Shown here in pieces: positions 42,258 to 50,584 of a stretch of DNA of 58,515 nucleotides. Location of the stretch: contig NZ_JAGGPH010000001.1 in NCBI RefSeq assembly GCF_018613895.1, positions 1 through 58,515 of the forward strand. Reading direction: 5' to 3'. The notes beneath the pieces were generated by a model. That model did no database searches. It was not told the DNA's origin and was given only the letters and a program-made list of their open reading frames with translations. This stretch comes from Curtobacterium sp. ISL-83. GTDB lineage: Bacteria > Actinomycetota > Actinomycetes > Actinomycetales > Microbacteriaceae. The position numbers and the translations under genes were made by a program. Position 1 is the stretch's first letter, and every line of letters starts with the position of its first letter.

Positions 42258-42268
42258 GGACGGGAGGC
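42258..42268 (+). repeat. Dispersed motif GGACGGGAGGC (copy 9)
   Basis: Exact copy just after the HNH gene stop, continuing as ACGGTGCACCTCC, which could form a small terminator hairpin with the GGAGG core. The rest of the 169-bp gap to 42421 holds no recognised gene. Confidence 0.7.
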
Positions 42269-42421
42269 ACGGTGCACCTCCGCCCCGCTGGCGCGGCGGG
42301 ATCGCGTCAGACGTTGCGCAGACGGTCAGGACCCGAGGGCGCCCATCGCGGTCGCCCACCAGTAGCCGAGCAGGGCGCCTGCCGGCACCGCGAGCACGGC
42401 CTCGGGCGGCGTGGCCTGCGA

Positions 42422-45400
42422 TCAGCGGGGGTCGACCAGGTCGATGAAGCGGGACAGCAGGGACAGGCCCGCGATCGACGGCGGCAACCCCGTGGTGAGC
42501 GCCGGCGAGTACACGACGTACGCAGCCCACTTCGCCCGGGACAGCGCCACGTTCAACCGGTTCGGCATCAGCAGGAAGTCGAGCCCCCGCGGGATGTCCG
42601 CTGCGCTCGAGGCGGCCAGCGACGTGATCGACACCACGGCCTCCCGGCCCTGGAACAGATCGACCGTGCCGACCTGCGTGCCACGGAGACCCGCTCGGTC
42701 CAGGGCATCGCGGATCACCGCACCCTGCGCGTTGTAGGGCGCGACGACGATGACGTCCTCGTCGGTCAGCGTCCGGATGGTGCCACCGTCGGTCCAGCTC
42801 CGGCCGACGACGTCCTGCACGAGCTCGACAACGCGCGCGGCTTCCTCCACCGAGGAGGTCGTGGTGCCGACGTGCGCGACCGGCACGGGGTGGACGCCGG
42901 GCTCGAGACCGGCGAGGTGCCGCCCGCTCACGATCGACGACAGCTGCCCGTTGTACGACAGGTCGGACACCGAGGCCGTCAGTGCAGGATCCATCCGGCG
43001 GGTGTGCGCGAGGAAGTAGCCGAACTGTGGCGGCAGCACGTGCTCCCCGTCCGCGAGCCACCCGAGCGCCGACTCGTCGACCGGCTCCGGGTGCGACCCC
43101 TGCGAGACCTGCGGCAGCTGCTGCGGGTCGCCGAGGAGCAGCAGGCGCGTCGCAGCGATCGCGGACGCGATGGTCGGCGCGAGGGAGAACTGCCCGGCCT
43201 CGTCGACGACGAGCAGGTCGAGGGAACGGCGGGCGATCGTGCCCTCGTTCGCGAACGTCCACGCCGTCCCGCCGACGACTCCCCCGGTGCCGGACGCCTT
43301 GCAGGACGACAGGAACGCTGCAGTTGCCGCGCCGTTCTTCACGGGCGTCCACTGCGCCGCCTCGAATTCGTCCTCGGAGGCTCCCGACTTGGGCACCTTC
43401 ACCACCCGATCGGCGGGGACCCCGGCCGCGATCACGGCGTCGAGGAAGTTCTCCGCGGTCGCATGGGACTGGCCGACGACCCCGACACGCCAGCCGTACT
43501 CGCGCACCAGTCGCGCGACGACGTTCGACCCGACGTACGTCTTGCCCGTGCCGGGAGGCCCCTGGATCGCCAGGTACGAATGGTCGAGCCCGAGCAGCGT
43601 CGCGACCACGGCCGACACCGTGTCGTCACCCTGCACGGGCGCGATCGTCCCGCGCGGCGGCACCCGGCGCAGCAGGTCGAGCGCAGGATCCCCGAGCATG
43701 TCCGGGAGCTCGTCGAGCACGGCCCGCCCCCACTCGGCGATCGCCTCGGGCTGCGGCTTGGCGCGCGGCGGAGCGGAGGGCGCGAGCGCGACCGGGAAGT
43801 CGTGGTGGGGTTCCCCGCCGACCGGCAGGCGTTCGAGCAACCGGACCTCGGTCGTGTCGCCGTTGTCCCACACGTCGAGCACCGACACCCGATCCGTCGC
43901 ACCCTTCGATCCCGGGCCCGGAGCGGTGACCGACGGCGGAAGCGGGTCGTCGTAGACGAGGTGGGGCGTGCCTCCCGGCCGGAGCCGCGAGCCGGGCGCG
44001 AGCGTTCCCGACAACCGGAGCTCTCGTGATTGTGAGCGGGCACGCGGCAGCGTGTCCCAGTCGCGCTCGACCGACGCCCGCTCGACGACGAACACATCGC
44101 GGGTGTCCGCCCAGTCGTCGACGGGGTTCCAGAGGCGGTCGAAGTGGTCCTGCCAGAAGGTCTTGGCCTCGCGTCGGTGGTAGTCGATCGCGGCTGCGGC
44201 GAGCGCGAGCGCCGTCTGGTCCGGCGTGCGGCCGAGCGCGTCGACGCCGTCCAGGTGCGCGGCGAGCGCGGTAGAGACGGGGTTCGGCTCCCGCTCGACC
44301 GGCAGGGGTGGCAGGTCCAACTCGGCCGGCTCGTCGGTCGCTGCCGAGGGCGTCCGGAGCGACAGCAGCCAGTCCCGCAACCGCAGCGTCGAGCGGCAGT
44401 CGTACGCGTTGTAGTCGGCAACCTCGTCGAGCATCCGCTGCCCCTCCGCCGCGTCCCCGGTGCGGAGTTCGTCGATCGCCTCGACGTACGCGGTGATGCT
44501 GTCGGCGGCATTCGTGACGTCGCTCAGGCGGAGGTCCTCGCCCATGTAGAGCGGTTCGAGCTTCTTGATCGAGTAGCTGTGGCTGCCGACGACCAGGGCC
44601 TTGCGGACGATCGGGTACAGGTCGACCAGGACACCGGCGCGGAGCAGGTCGTCCACGGCCTCTTCGCCGACGCCGTGCCGGGCGGCGAGGGACAGCAGGT
44701 GTGTCCGCTCGTACGCGGCGTAGTGGTAGATGTGCATGCCCGGGAACTGCTCGCGCCGGGCCGCGATGAAGGCCAGGAACCCCTCGAGCGCCGTCCGTTC
44801 GTCGCGGATCGTGTGCGCCCAGAAGGCGGTGAACTCGGCGCGGTCGTCGACGAGACCGAACAAGTAGTCGAGCCCCCAGTGCACGCCGTCCTCGGTGTGG
44901 AGCGGGTCGCCTTCGAAGTCGAAGAAGACGTCGCCCGGGTCCGGCGCCGGGATCGCGTCGAGCGCGCGCGGGTCGAGGACCTCGAAGCGCGGCGTGGTCA
45001 GGTGGGGCGCCGCCGCCGGGTCGATCGCGGCCGCTGGGTCGTCACGTCGGGCGCGTTCCGTCGCGGCGTTCGCCGCCTCCTCCGTCGCGATCTGGAGGCT
45101 CGCCTGGCGCACCAGCCGATCCTGCGTCGCGCGCGACAAGCCGGGTACGGCTGTGGTCCGGCCCGCCAGGTCGTCGATCGTCCGCACCCCCTGCCGGATC
45201 AGCTTCGTCCGCTGGTCCAGGCGCATCCCGGCGACGAGGACCAGGTCGCGGTGCTGCTCCACCTGGGTCGTGCACACGTCGCATCGCCCGCAGCTGCTGT
45301 AGCGCGGGTCGCCCCACCGGAGCTCGTCGTCGGCAGCGATCCGCTCGCCGATGACCCGCTGCAGCTCGGCGCGCTGCGTCCGGTACACCGGGGCGATGTC

Positions 45401-45961
45401 GGCCAGCTCGTGCGTGGTCGTGGTGCGGTCGCCGAGCACCAGGTGGACCTGTGCTCCCGTCGGGATGCCGTGCGCCTGCATCTGCTCGGCGTACGCGGCG
45501 AGCTGCAGCAGGGCGCTGATCTTGGCGTGGCGGGCGAGCTTGGTGTCGTAGACCTCGTACTCGCCGCGGTCGTTGCGGATGATGAAGTCCGCGAAGCCGA
45601 TGAAGCCGATGAAGCCGGGCTGCTCGGCCGACGGCGGCGCGTGGAACGTCGGCTGGTACAGGACGTCGGCACCGTTCCGCATCGCTGCGAGGGCCTGCTG
45701 CGCTGCCTCGGTGTACTGCGGCGGAGCCGGGCGGTCGAACTCGACGACATCGTGGGTCTGCTTGAGGATCTCGAGGTAGTCGAGTTCGTGCTGGTCCCCG
45801 AGCCGGGCGGTGCGCTCGAGCATGTCGTCGTGCGTGTCGGGCAGGGGTTCGCCGCGGCCGAGCTTGACGTCGAGGCGGCGGAGGAACGCCCACTCGCAGG
45901 ACCCCCAGGTGCTCAGGTCACTGGGGCTGAGCAGCACGTGGCCGTCGGTGCTGATCTGCAT
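42422..45961 (-). CDS. TM0106-family RecB-like nuclease / SF1 helicase
   Basis: 1179-aa multi-domain protein. The N-terminal RecB-like nuclease has D125 (FADF), D139 and K141 (YDTK), plus a Cas4/AddB-type iron-sulfur staple with C22 and C224-C227-C230. A predicted RNase H-like exonuclease domain follows (FDFEGDP near residue 350, YHYAAYERTHL). The C-terminal third is an UPF1-like SF1 helicase with GPPGTGKT, VVDEAGQ, GDPQQLPQV, VVAPYNAQ and LNVALSRAK. It probably unwinds and trims nucleic acid. A 9-bp in-frame repeat gives GFIGFIGF at 118-123. It is adjacent to the Septu-like island. Confidence 0.92.
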   Translation of the reverse strand: MQISTDGHVLLSPSDLSTWGSCEWAFLRRLDVKLGRGEPLPDTHDDMLERTARLGDQHELDYLEILKQTHDVVEFDRPAPPQYTEAAQQALAAMRNGADVLYQPTFHAPPSAEQPGFIGFIGFADFIIRNDRGEYEVYDTKLARHAKISALLQLAAYAEQMQAHGIPTGAQVHLVLGDRTTTTHELADIAPVYRTQRAELQRVIGERIAADDELRWGDPRYSSCGRCDVCTTQVEQHRDLVLVAGMRLDQRTKLIRQGVRTIDDLAGRTTAVPGLSRATQDRLVRQASLQIATEEAANAATERARRDDPAAAIDPAAAPHLTTPRFEVLDPRALDAIPAPDPGDVFFDFEGDPLHTEDGVHWGLDYLFGLVDDRAEFTAFWAHTIRDERTALEGFLAFIAARREQFPGMHIYHYAAYERTHLLSLAARHGVGEEAVDDLLRAGVLVDLYPIVRKALVVGSHSYSIKKLEPLYMGEDLRLSDVTNAADSITAYVEAIDELRTGDAAEGQRMLDEVADYNAYDCRSTLRLRDWLLSLRTPSAATDEPAELDLPPLPVEREPNPVSTALAAHLDGVDALGRTPDQTALALAAAAIDYHRREAKTFWQDHFDRLWNPVDDWADTRDVFVVERASVERDWDTLPRARSQSRELRLSGTLAPGSRLRPGGTPHLVYDDPLPPSVTAPGPGSKGATDRVSVLDVWDNGDTTEVRLLERLPVGGEPHHDFPVALAPSAPPRAKPQPEAIAEWGRAVLDELPDMLGDPALDLLRRVPPRGTIAPVQGDDTVSAVVATLLGLDHSYLAIQGPPGTGKTYVGSNVVARLVREYGWRVGVVGQSHATAENFLDAVIAAGVPADRVVKVPKSGASEDEFEAAQWTPVKNGAATAAFLSSCKASGTGGVVGGTAWTFANEGTIARRSLDLLVVDEAGQFSLAPTIASAIAATRLLLLGDPQQLPQVSQGSHPEPVDESALGWLADGEHVLPPQFGYFLAHTRRMDPALTASVSDLSYNGQLSSIVSGRHLAGLEPGVHPVPVAHVGTTTSSVEEAARVVELVQDVVGRSWTDGGTIRTLTDEDVIVVAPYNAQGAVIRDALDRAGLRGTQVGTVDLFQGREAVVSITSLAASSAADIPRGLDFLLMPNRLNVALSRAKWAAYVVYSPALTTGLPPSIAGLSLLSRFIDLVDPR

Positions 45962-46029
45962 GCCGTTCCCCCGTCTCGTTGGTGCCCTGCGAGCCTAGGG
46001 CCGCCCGGCGACAGAGCCTCCGCTCGATT

Positions 46030-46062
46030 GTGTGCGCCTGCCAGTGAGCGGCGCGCGCACAC
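46030..46062. terminator. Hairpin downstream of the HNH (PtuB-like) gene
   Basis: GTGTGCGC (46030-46037) pairs perfectly with GCGCACAC (46055-46062) across 17 bases. It sits 45 bp downstream of the HNH gene stop (minus strand) and is the likely terminator of the Septu-like operon. There is no strong U tract. Confidence 0.45.
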
Positions 46063-46106
46063 TATCCGCGCAGGCCCTCGTGGAGACAACTGCCGTCGAT
46101 CAATCG

Positions 46107-46745
46107 TCATCCGTCCTCGAGCGGGAACCCACGATTCAGCGCGAATGCCCTCAGCGCCGCAGTGAACTCCACGTGCGTTCCAAGCGCACTTCGGACGTCC
46201 TGAGCCAAGAGTTCTTTTACCTCTCCCCGCGTCTCGCGCTCCCAATTCCGTAGCCGTACATCCAGGTCCTGTATTCTGCGCGCGCGCGAAATCAACAAGT
46301 CTTCCCGTTCCGCAAACTTCAATTGACGGAGCGTATTCTCACCTCGAGAACTATTGTTACACACAGTAGCGAGCGGCCCAGCCCATTTTAGGTGCTGATC
46401 AACTTCATCCTCATAAGGGTTCAAAAGACACATCTCCGGCGCATCCGACCAGTACGAGCCCTTGTTCGTGTTGCAACGGGTGCAACAGTACCCAAGGTTC
46501 CCCCAGGTCATATCCTGCGAAGGGAACTTACTCTTCGGGCGGATGTGTTCGACCGCGCCGTACGATACATCGTCCATTGCCGCTTCGCAATACATGCACT
46601 TTCCTTTGGCGTCCGCCCTCAAAACGCCTACGATCTCCGCTGCTCTCCACGGCGACTGCTTGGTTGCCCTCTGATACTCGCCGTTACTCGACTTCCGGAT
46701 CTCGGCAAGAATCGCGGGTTCCTCGCTTCGCTCGATGGGGATCAC
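46107..46745 (-). CDS. HNH endonuclease, PtuB-like (Septu effector)
   Basis: 212-aa HNH nuclease. The core is CMYC (C50-C53), AVEHIRPKSKFP (E66, H67), GNL (N83), and CTRCNTNKG (C88-C91, N92, K95), matching the PtuB/TIGR02646-type HNH fold with its zinc cysteines. It overlaps the upstream ATPase gene by 4 bp and has the ATPase-then-HNH order of Septu systems, where PtuB cuts DNA once PtuA senses infection. Base composition is clearly lower in GC than the flanks. Assignment as PtuB rests on motif and context. Confidence 0.82.
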   Translation of the reverse strand: MIPIERSEEPAILAEIRKSSNGEYQRATKQSPWRAAEIVGVLRADAKGKCMYCEAAMDDVSYGAVEHIRPKSKFPSQDMTWGNLGYCCTRCNTNKGSYWSDAPEMCLLNPYEDEVDQHLKWAGPLATVCNNSSRGENTLRQLKFAEREDLLISRARRIQDLDVRLRNWERETRGEVKELLAQDVRSALGTHVEFTAALRAFALNRGFPLEDG

Positions 46746-48277
46746 CTGTTGCTCCTGTCCGCGATTGCGTCGATCGCAGCGGGGAATTGGCTCGACAGCC
46801 CGATTTCCGACAAACGTGCTTGGACTCGACGAAGATCATCCACTGTTGGGTCGGGTGGCAAGTCCGCAACGGCCTCGCGGATTCCGTTCTCGACCCACAG
46901 AGCCATGGGCGAGCTCAGGCCCAAAACATTGGTCAACGTTTCATCTGTGGAAGCTGCCGAATTTACTGACTGAAGTCTCCTCGATGAGACTGTGCCGTCC
47001 GATCCTCGTTCCAGGGCGTACACCGCGGCGTCTGCGACGGCTGTGACGACGAATGGACTGTGTGTCGCCAAGATAAACCGGACATTCGGGAAAGCTTCCA
47101 GGAGCGCCGGCACAATCGATCGCTGCAGCTCTGGATGCAAGTGATTCTCCGGCTCGTCGATGCAGACCGTAAACGCTTCGACTCGACGACTGCGGAGGTA
47201 TATTTGCCACGAAAGCTCCAACATTGCACTGAGGCCACCAGAAGCCGCCTCGAGTGGGAACCTGCCTCGAGAAGTACATACGAGCAACTCGCCATCGGTG
47301 ACCAACAGATTCTCGAATTCGAGGTCCGCAGGCAAGAGCCGTGCAAGTACTTCCTGAAACCCCTCCCAAACGACTCTCGCCTCTTCGCTCGCGACGACCG
47401 CCTTATTCCCATATCCATATGTCGCAGCGCTAACAAGGCCCTCCTTCATCCGATAGAGAGGCGGGAAGTTTGACATTCCCCCGTTATAGCGCGTCTGAAC
47501 TTCCGCCGCGAACTCCTGGAGTAGCGCTTCCGCCTCCGAGAATCTCACAGGCATGTGCTGCAGGGGCTGGTACCCACTGACAGTCCGATGCGAGGAAATG
47601 AAAATACCGGCTACGTCCTGCCGCCCGATTACAGTAACCGAGGCCTGTTGCACCCCCTCTGCCCATAGAGGATCCTGAGTGACGGCCGCCCGCACTCCGT
47701 TGCTGTAAGTAAGATGACCGACGTGCGTAGGGTTTGTGGATTCTTCGACACCGCGCCTACTCGCGACAAATTGTGAATTCCAACTAAAGTGAGGCGCAAG
47801 AAGGTTTAACAGGGTAGTTTTACCAGCGGCGTTTACACCGGTGAGAACGGTCAAGCGAGCGTGAAACTCGATATCGATGGCGGCAAACTGTCGCCAGTTC
47901 TCGACGGTCAGGCGATTGAATGTTGTATGGTCGGCCCACAAGCCTCGAGACATCGCGGCGTTGAGCTCTTGCATTTCGATCCACTCGGAGGCGGCCGCCC
48001 CTTCGAAGTCGACGCGCTGACCTGCCTGCTGAGCGAGCGCTCGGCGCCCACGGTCCGTGAGCAAGACGTTGTAGCCAGCCATGCGTTCGATGAACCGCAG
48101 GGTTTCGAGTAGATCGAGGCCTTGGTACAAGCCCGCTCTCAACTCTGCGCTCTGTTGCCAATCGTCCCGACCGCCGTGCGCCATGGTCATCAAAACCTCC
48201 GGCGGCACGGGGCTTACATAACGCTCTGACGCGTGGAGTAGGTCGCTGGCGAGTTTCAGTACCGCATCAAGGTCCAT
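46742..48277 (-). CDS. AAA/ABC-type ATPase, PtuA-like (Septu sensor)
   Basis: 511-aa OLD/RecF-like ATPase. Walker A is GVNAAGKTT (147-155, K153), the signature-like SGGLS is at 346-350, Walker B is VCIDEPE (371-377), and the H-loop is ATHS (404-407). No TOPRIM domain follows, which separates it from OLD and fits PtuA. The first ~115 residues are an additional domain with winged-helix-like segments (LLETLRFIERMAGYNVLLTD) before the ATPase starts at FNRLTVENWRQF. PtuA proteins I know lack such a long N-terminal part. Lower GC than the flanks, implying transfer. It overlaps the HNH gene by 4 bp. Confidence 0.82.
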   Translation of the reverse strand: MDLDAVLKLASDLLHASERYVSPVPPEVLMTMAHGGRDDWQQSAELRAGLYQGLDLLETLRFIERMAGYNVLLTDRGRRALAQQAGQRVDFEGAAASEWIEMQELNAAMSRGLWADHTTFNRLTVENWRQFAAIDIEFHARLTVLTGVNAAGKTTLLNLLAPHFSWNSQFVASRRGVEESTNPTHVGHLTYSNGVRAAVTQDPLWAEGVQQASVTVIGRQDVAGIFISSHRTVSGYQPLQHMPVRFSEAEALLQEFAAEVQTRYNGGMSNFPPLYRMKEGLVSAATYGYGNKAVVASEEARVVWEGFQEVLARLLPADLEFENLLVTDGELLVCTSRGRFPLEAASGGLSAMLELSWQIYLRSRRVEAFTVCIDEPENHLHPELQRSIVPALLEAFPNVRFILATHSPFVVTAVADAAVYALERGSDGTVSSRRLQSVNSAASTDETLTNVLGLSSPMALWVENGIREAVADLPPDPTVDDLRRVQARLSEIGLSSQFPAAIDAIADRSNR

Positions 48278-48312
48278 GATGGGACTCTAGCGACACCGAT
48301 CCGCCTCCGGTC

Positions 48313-48318
48313 TTTATA
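48313..48318 (-). promoter_or_regulatory. Candidate -10 element for the Septu-like operon
   Basis: Reading on the minus strand, TATAAA (48313-48318) lies about 36 bp upstream of the ATPase start at 48277. No clear -35 hexamer is seen. It is one of few AT-rich hexamers in this stretch; low certainty. Confidence 0.25.
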
Positions 48319-48420
48319 CAGCTTAGAGAACGCGGTCGGTTCGGTTCGTGTTACGCGGCATGAGATCGGACAGTAACGTGCGTAAGCCGGTTCTCGGTCG
48401 TGACCGTCACGGTTAGATGA

Positions 48421-48696
48421 CTACAGCGGCTTAGTGGACGTCTGCGCCGCAGACGGAAGAGAACTACTCGCCTCTCCGCCCAGGTCCACCGCCACGAACC
48501 GTGGCCCCTCGTACCCATCCCGCGACACGTGGGCCGTGAAGTCCGCCAGCGACCGCACCCAGTGCCCTCGCTCCCCGTACAGCGCCTGGTACACGACCAC
48601 CGGCTCCTCGGTCTCGACGTCCCGCGCCACGAGCAGCACCTCGTACTCCCCGCCCTTGAAGTGTCGGTAGCGGCCTGGCTTCACGGAGTCGTCCAT
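48421..48696 (-). CDS. DUF1653 family protein
   Basis: 91-aa protein. MDDSVKPGRYRHFKGGEYEV, then LLVARDVETEEPVVVYQALYG and HWVRSLADFTAHV, are the complete DUF1653 pattern. The family is small, widespread and of unknown function. The frame extends 54 bases upstream to an ATG at 48750, but homology begins at 48696. Gene and base use are back to the high-GC norm, so the low-GC island ends before it. Confidence 0.87.
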   Translation of the reverse strand: MDDSVKPGRYRHFKGGEYEVLLVARDVETEEPVVVYQALYGERGHWVRSLADFTAHVSRDGYEGPRFVAVDLGGEASSSLPSAAQTSTKPL

Positions 48697-48821
48697 CCTC
48701 CAGATCGTAGAGCGAGCCCCGACCGAGCAAGGAACGACCACAGATGCCAAAGCAGGCCGGCACTCCCGTCACACGAGGTCACCTTCCCCACGCACGAACC
48801 TCCGCGCCGTACCGTCCCACC

Positions 48822-49262
48822 ATGACCGTGCTCCTGGCCGTCGCCGCCCTCGCCGCGGTCCTCGCCCTCGCCACCGTGCTCGGCCTCGTCCTACGAGCCC
48901 GCACCGGCCGCGCCCATCACCGGAACGCGGCACGGCCCGACCAGACCGTCGCCGACATCGCCCCGCCCGAGGCGTTCGGCCCCCGCGCCACCCTCGTCCA
49001 GTTCTCGACACCGACCTGCGCCCGCTGCCCAGCCACCCGCCGCCAGCTCGATGTCCTCGCGACGCAGCACCCGGGCGTCGCTCGCCTCGAGATCGACCTC
49101 GCGGACCGACCCGACCTCGCAGCGCGCTTCAACGTCCTCCAGACCCCCACGGTCCTCCTGGTCGACGCCGACCACGCGATCCGCACCCGCTTCGGAGGCC
49201 CACCCCGCCCACCAGAGCTCGCCGCCGCCCTCGCCACCGTCCTCACCCAGGAGTCCCGATGA
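48822..49262 (+). CDS. Membrane-anchored thioredoxin-like protein
   Basis: 146-aa protein with an N-terminal transmembrane helix (VLLAVAALAAVLALATVLGLVL) and a thioredoxin-like domain with the redox motif CARC in QFSTPTCARCPATRR, then NVLQTPTVLLVDAD. It likely acts at the outer face of the membrane as a thiol oxidoreductase. The ATG at 48822 puts the helix first. It overlaps the DUF4395 gene by 4 bp (ATGA), a pairing often seen with thioredoxin-like genes. Confidence 0.88.
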   Translation: MTVLLAVAALAAVLALATVLGLVLRARTGRAHHRNAARPDQTVADIAPPEAFGPRATLVQFSTPTCARCPATRRQLDVLATQHPGVARLEIDLADRPDLAARFNVLQTPTVLLVDADHAIRTRFGGPPRPPELAAALATVLTQESR

Positions 49263-49762
49263 CCACCCCACAGCACGCCCCACAGACCGCCGACTCCGGC
49301 ATCGCCAACGGCATCGACCCCCGCTCCCCGCGCTTCGGCGCGGCCATCACCACGGTCCTCCTCGCCGTGACGATCGTCCTCACGCTCGTCCCCGCTACAT
49401 ACGTCGCCGGCCTCGTCCTCCTCACCCTGATCGTCGCCCTGTTCGCGATCGGAGGCCTCGCCGGCATCCGCCGCCACCCCTACGGCGCGCTCTTCCGCCG
49501 CTTCGTCCGCCCACGCCTGGCCCCGCCCACCGAACTCGAAGCCCCGGAACCCCCGACCTTCGCCCAACAGGTCGGCCTGTTCGTCACCGCCGTCGCGCTC
49601 CTCCTCGCCCTGCTCGGCGTCCCGTACGCCGCTCCGATCGGGGCCGCCGTCGCCCTGGTCGCCGCGTTCCTCAACGCCGTCTTCGACGTCTGCATCGGCT
49701 GCATCCTCTACGTGTGGCTGGTCCGCGCAGGCGTCTTCCGGCAGCGGCGCACCACCGCCTGA
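49259..49762 (+). CDS. DUF4395 integral membrane protein
   Basis: 167-aa membrane protein matching DUF4395. It has the N-terminal GIDPRSPRFGAAITT motif, four hydrophobic helices and the C-terminal NAVFDVCIGC motif with a Cys pair near the last helix. It is co-encoded with the thioredoxin-like gene by a 4-bp overlap, suggesting a joint membrane redox role. Confidence 0.9.
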   Translation: MTTPQHAPQTADSGIANGIDPRSPRFGAAITTVLLAVTIVLTLVPATYVAGLVLLTLIVALFAIGGLAGIRRHPYGALFRRFVRPRLAPPTELEAPEPPTFAQQVGLFVTAVALLLALLGVPYAAPIGAAVALVAAFLNAVFDVCIGCILYVWLVRAGVFRQRRTTA

Positions 49763-49910
49763 CGGCTGCAGCCCGACAAGACGGCGGACCGGCCTGGAGG
49801 CACGCTTCACCTCCGCAACGCCGCCCGCGTCACGACGTGGTCGCCTCGCCCTCCTAGAGTCGTGAGGACGACTCCGCACCAGGTCGTCGCGCCGAACGCC
49901 GGGAGGCCCA

Positions 49911-50516
49911 ATGGACCAGCACACTCGGACCGACCGAGGCCTCGACCGCCTCGTGAACTTCTCGGACGCCACCGTCGCGATCGCCATCACCCTGCTGGTC
50001 CTGCCGCTCGTCGACCTCGCCGCGAGCTTCAAGCACGGCCAGGGAGCGAGCGACCTGCTCCGAGCGCACTGGCCGGCGCTCGTCGCGTTCGTGGTCACCT
50101 TCTGGGTGATCTCGCGCTTCTGGACCCTGCACCACCAGGTGTTCGAGCACGTCCGCTCGTACAACGTCCGCGTGATGCAGTACAACTTCCTGTGGCTGCT
50201 GAGCATCGTGTTCCTGCCGTTCGCCGCGAACCTGCTCAACAGCGACGTCGACAACGACCGGGTGGCGCACGCGCTCTACATCGGCACCATGGTGGTCACG
50301 AGCCTCGCCCTCACTGCCATCGAGTTCGAGCTGCGACGTTCGCCGGAACTCATGTCGTCCCCACTCGTCGACCCCCACCGAGGTCTCGTCTCCTCCGGCA
50401 TCCTGGCGCTCGCGCTCGTCCTGTCCGTCGTGTTCCCGAGCATCGGCCTGTACTGGGTGCTCCTGCTCCTGCTGCAGGGCGTGATCACGCGCCTGCTCGG
50501 TCGGCGCGGGCGGTAG
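49911..50516 (+). CDS. TMEM175-like potassium channel
   Basis: 201-aa membrane protein with six hydrophobic helices. The first carries RLVNFSDATVAIAITLLVLP, the FSD signature of bacterial TMEM175 (DUF1211) channels. HWPALVAFVVTFWVISRFW and YNFLWLLSIVFLPF are the pore-lining and following helices. Bacterial members are weakly selective potassium channels. GGGAGG lies 11 bases before the ATG. The 148-bp gap before it shows only a small GGAGGCACG..CACCTCC hairpin. Confidence 0.9.
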   Translation: MDQHTRTDRGLDRLVNFSDATVAIAITLLVLPLVDLAASFKHGQGASDLLRAHWPALVAFVVTFWVISRFWTLHHQVFEHVRSYNVRVMQYNFLWLLSIVFLPFAANLLNSDVDNDRVAHALYIGTMVVTSLALTAIEFELRRSPELMSSPLVDPHRGLVSSGILALALVLSVVFPSIGLYWVLLLLLQGVITRLLGRRGR

Positions 50517-50584
50517 CCGTCCTGTGCCGCACGGCGACGGAGGCTCCCCCCATCGAAGCCTCCGGCGCCGCGCATGCCCCTCGC

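Noticed and set aside
42326..42421. 23-residue hydrophobic tail in the helicase frame beyond its stop (VLAVPAGALLGYWWATAMGALGS)
   Set aside because: Too short, no start context, and no evidence of stop-codon read-through; likely a fossil or chance.
46107..48420. Retron (RT plus ncRNA) accompanying the ATPase/HNH pair, as in retron-Ec78
   Set aside because: No reverse transcriptase frame and no msr/msd-like inverted structure is seen beside the pair; a plain Septu-like arrangement fits better.
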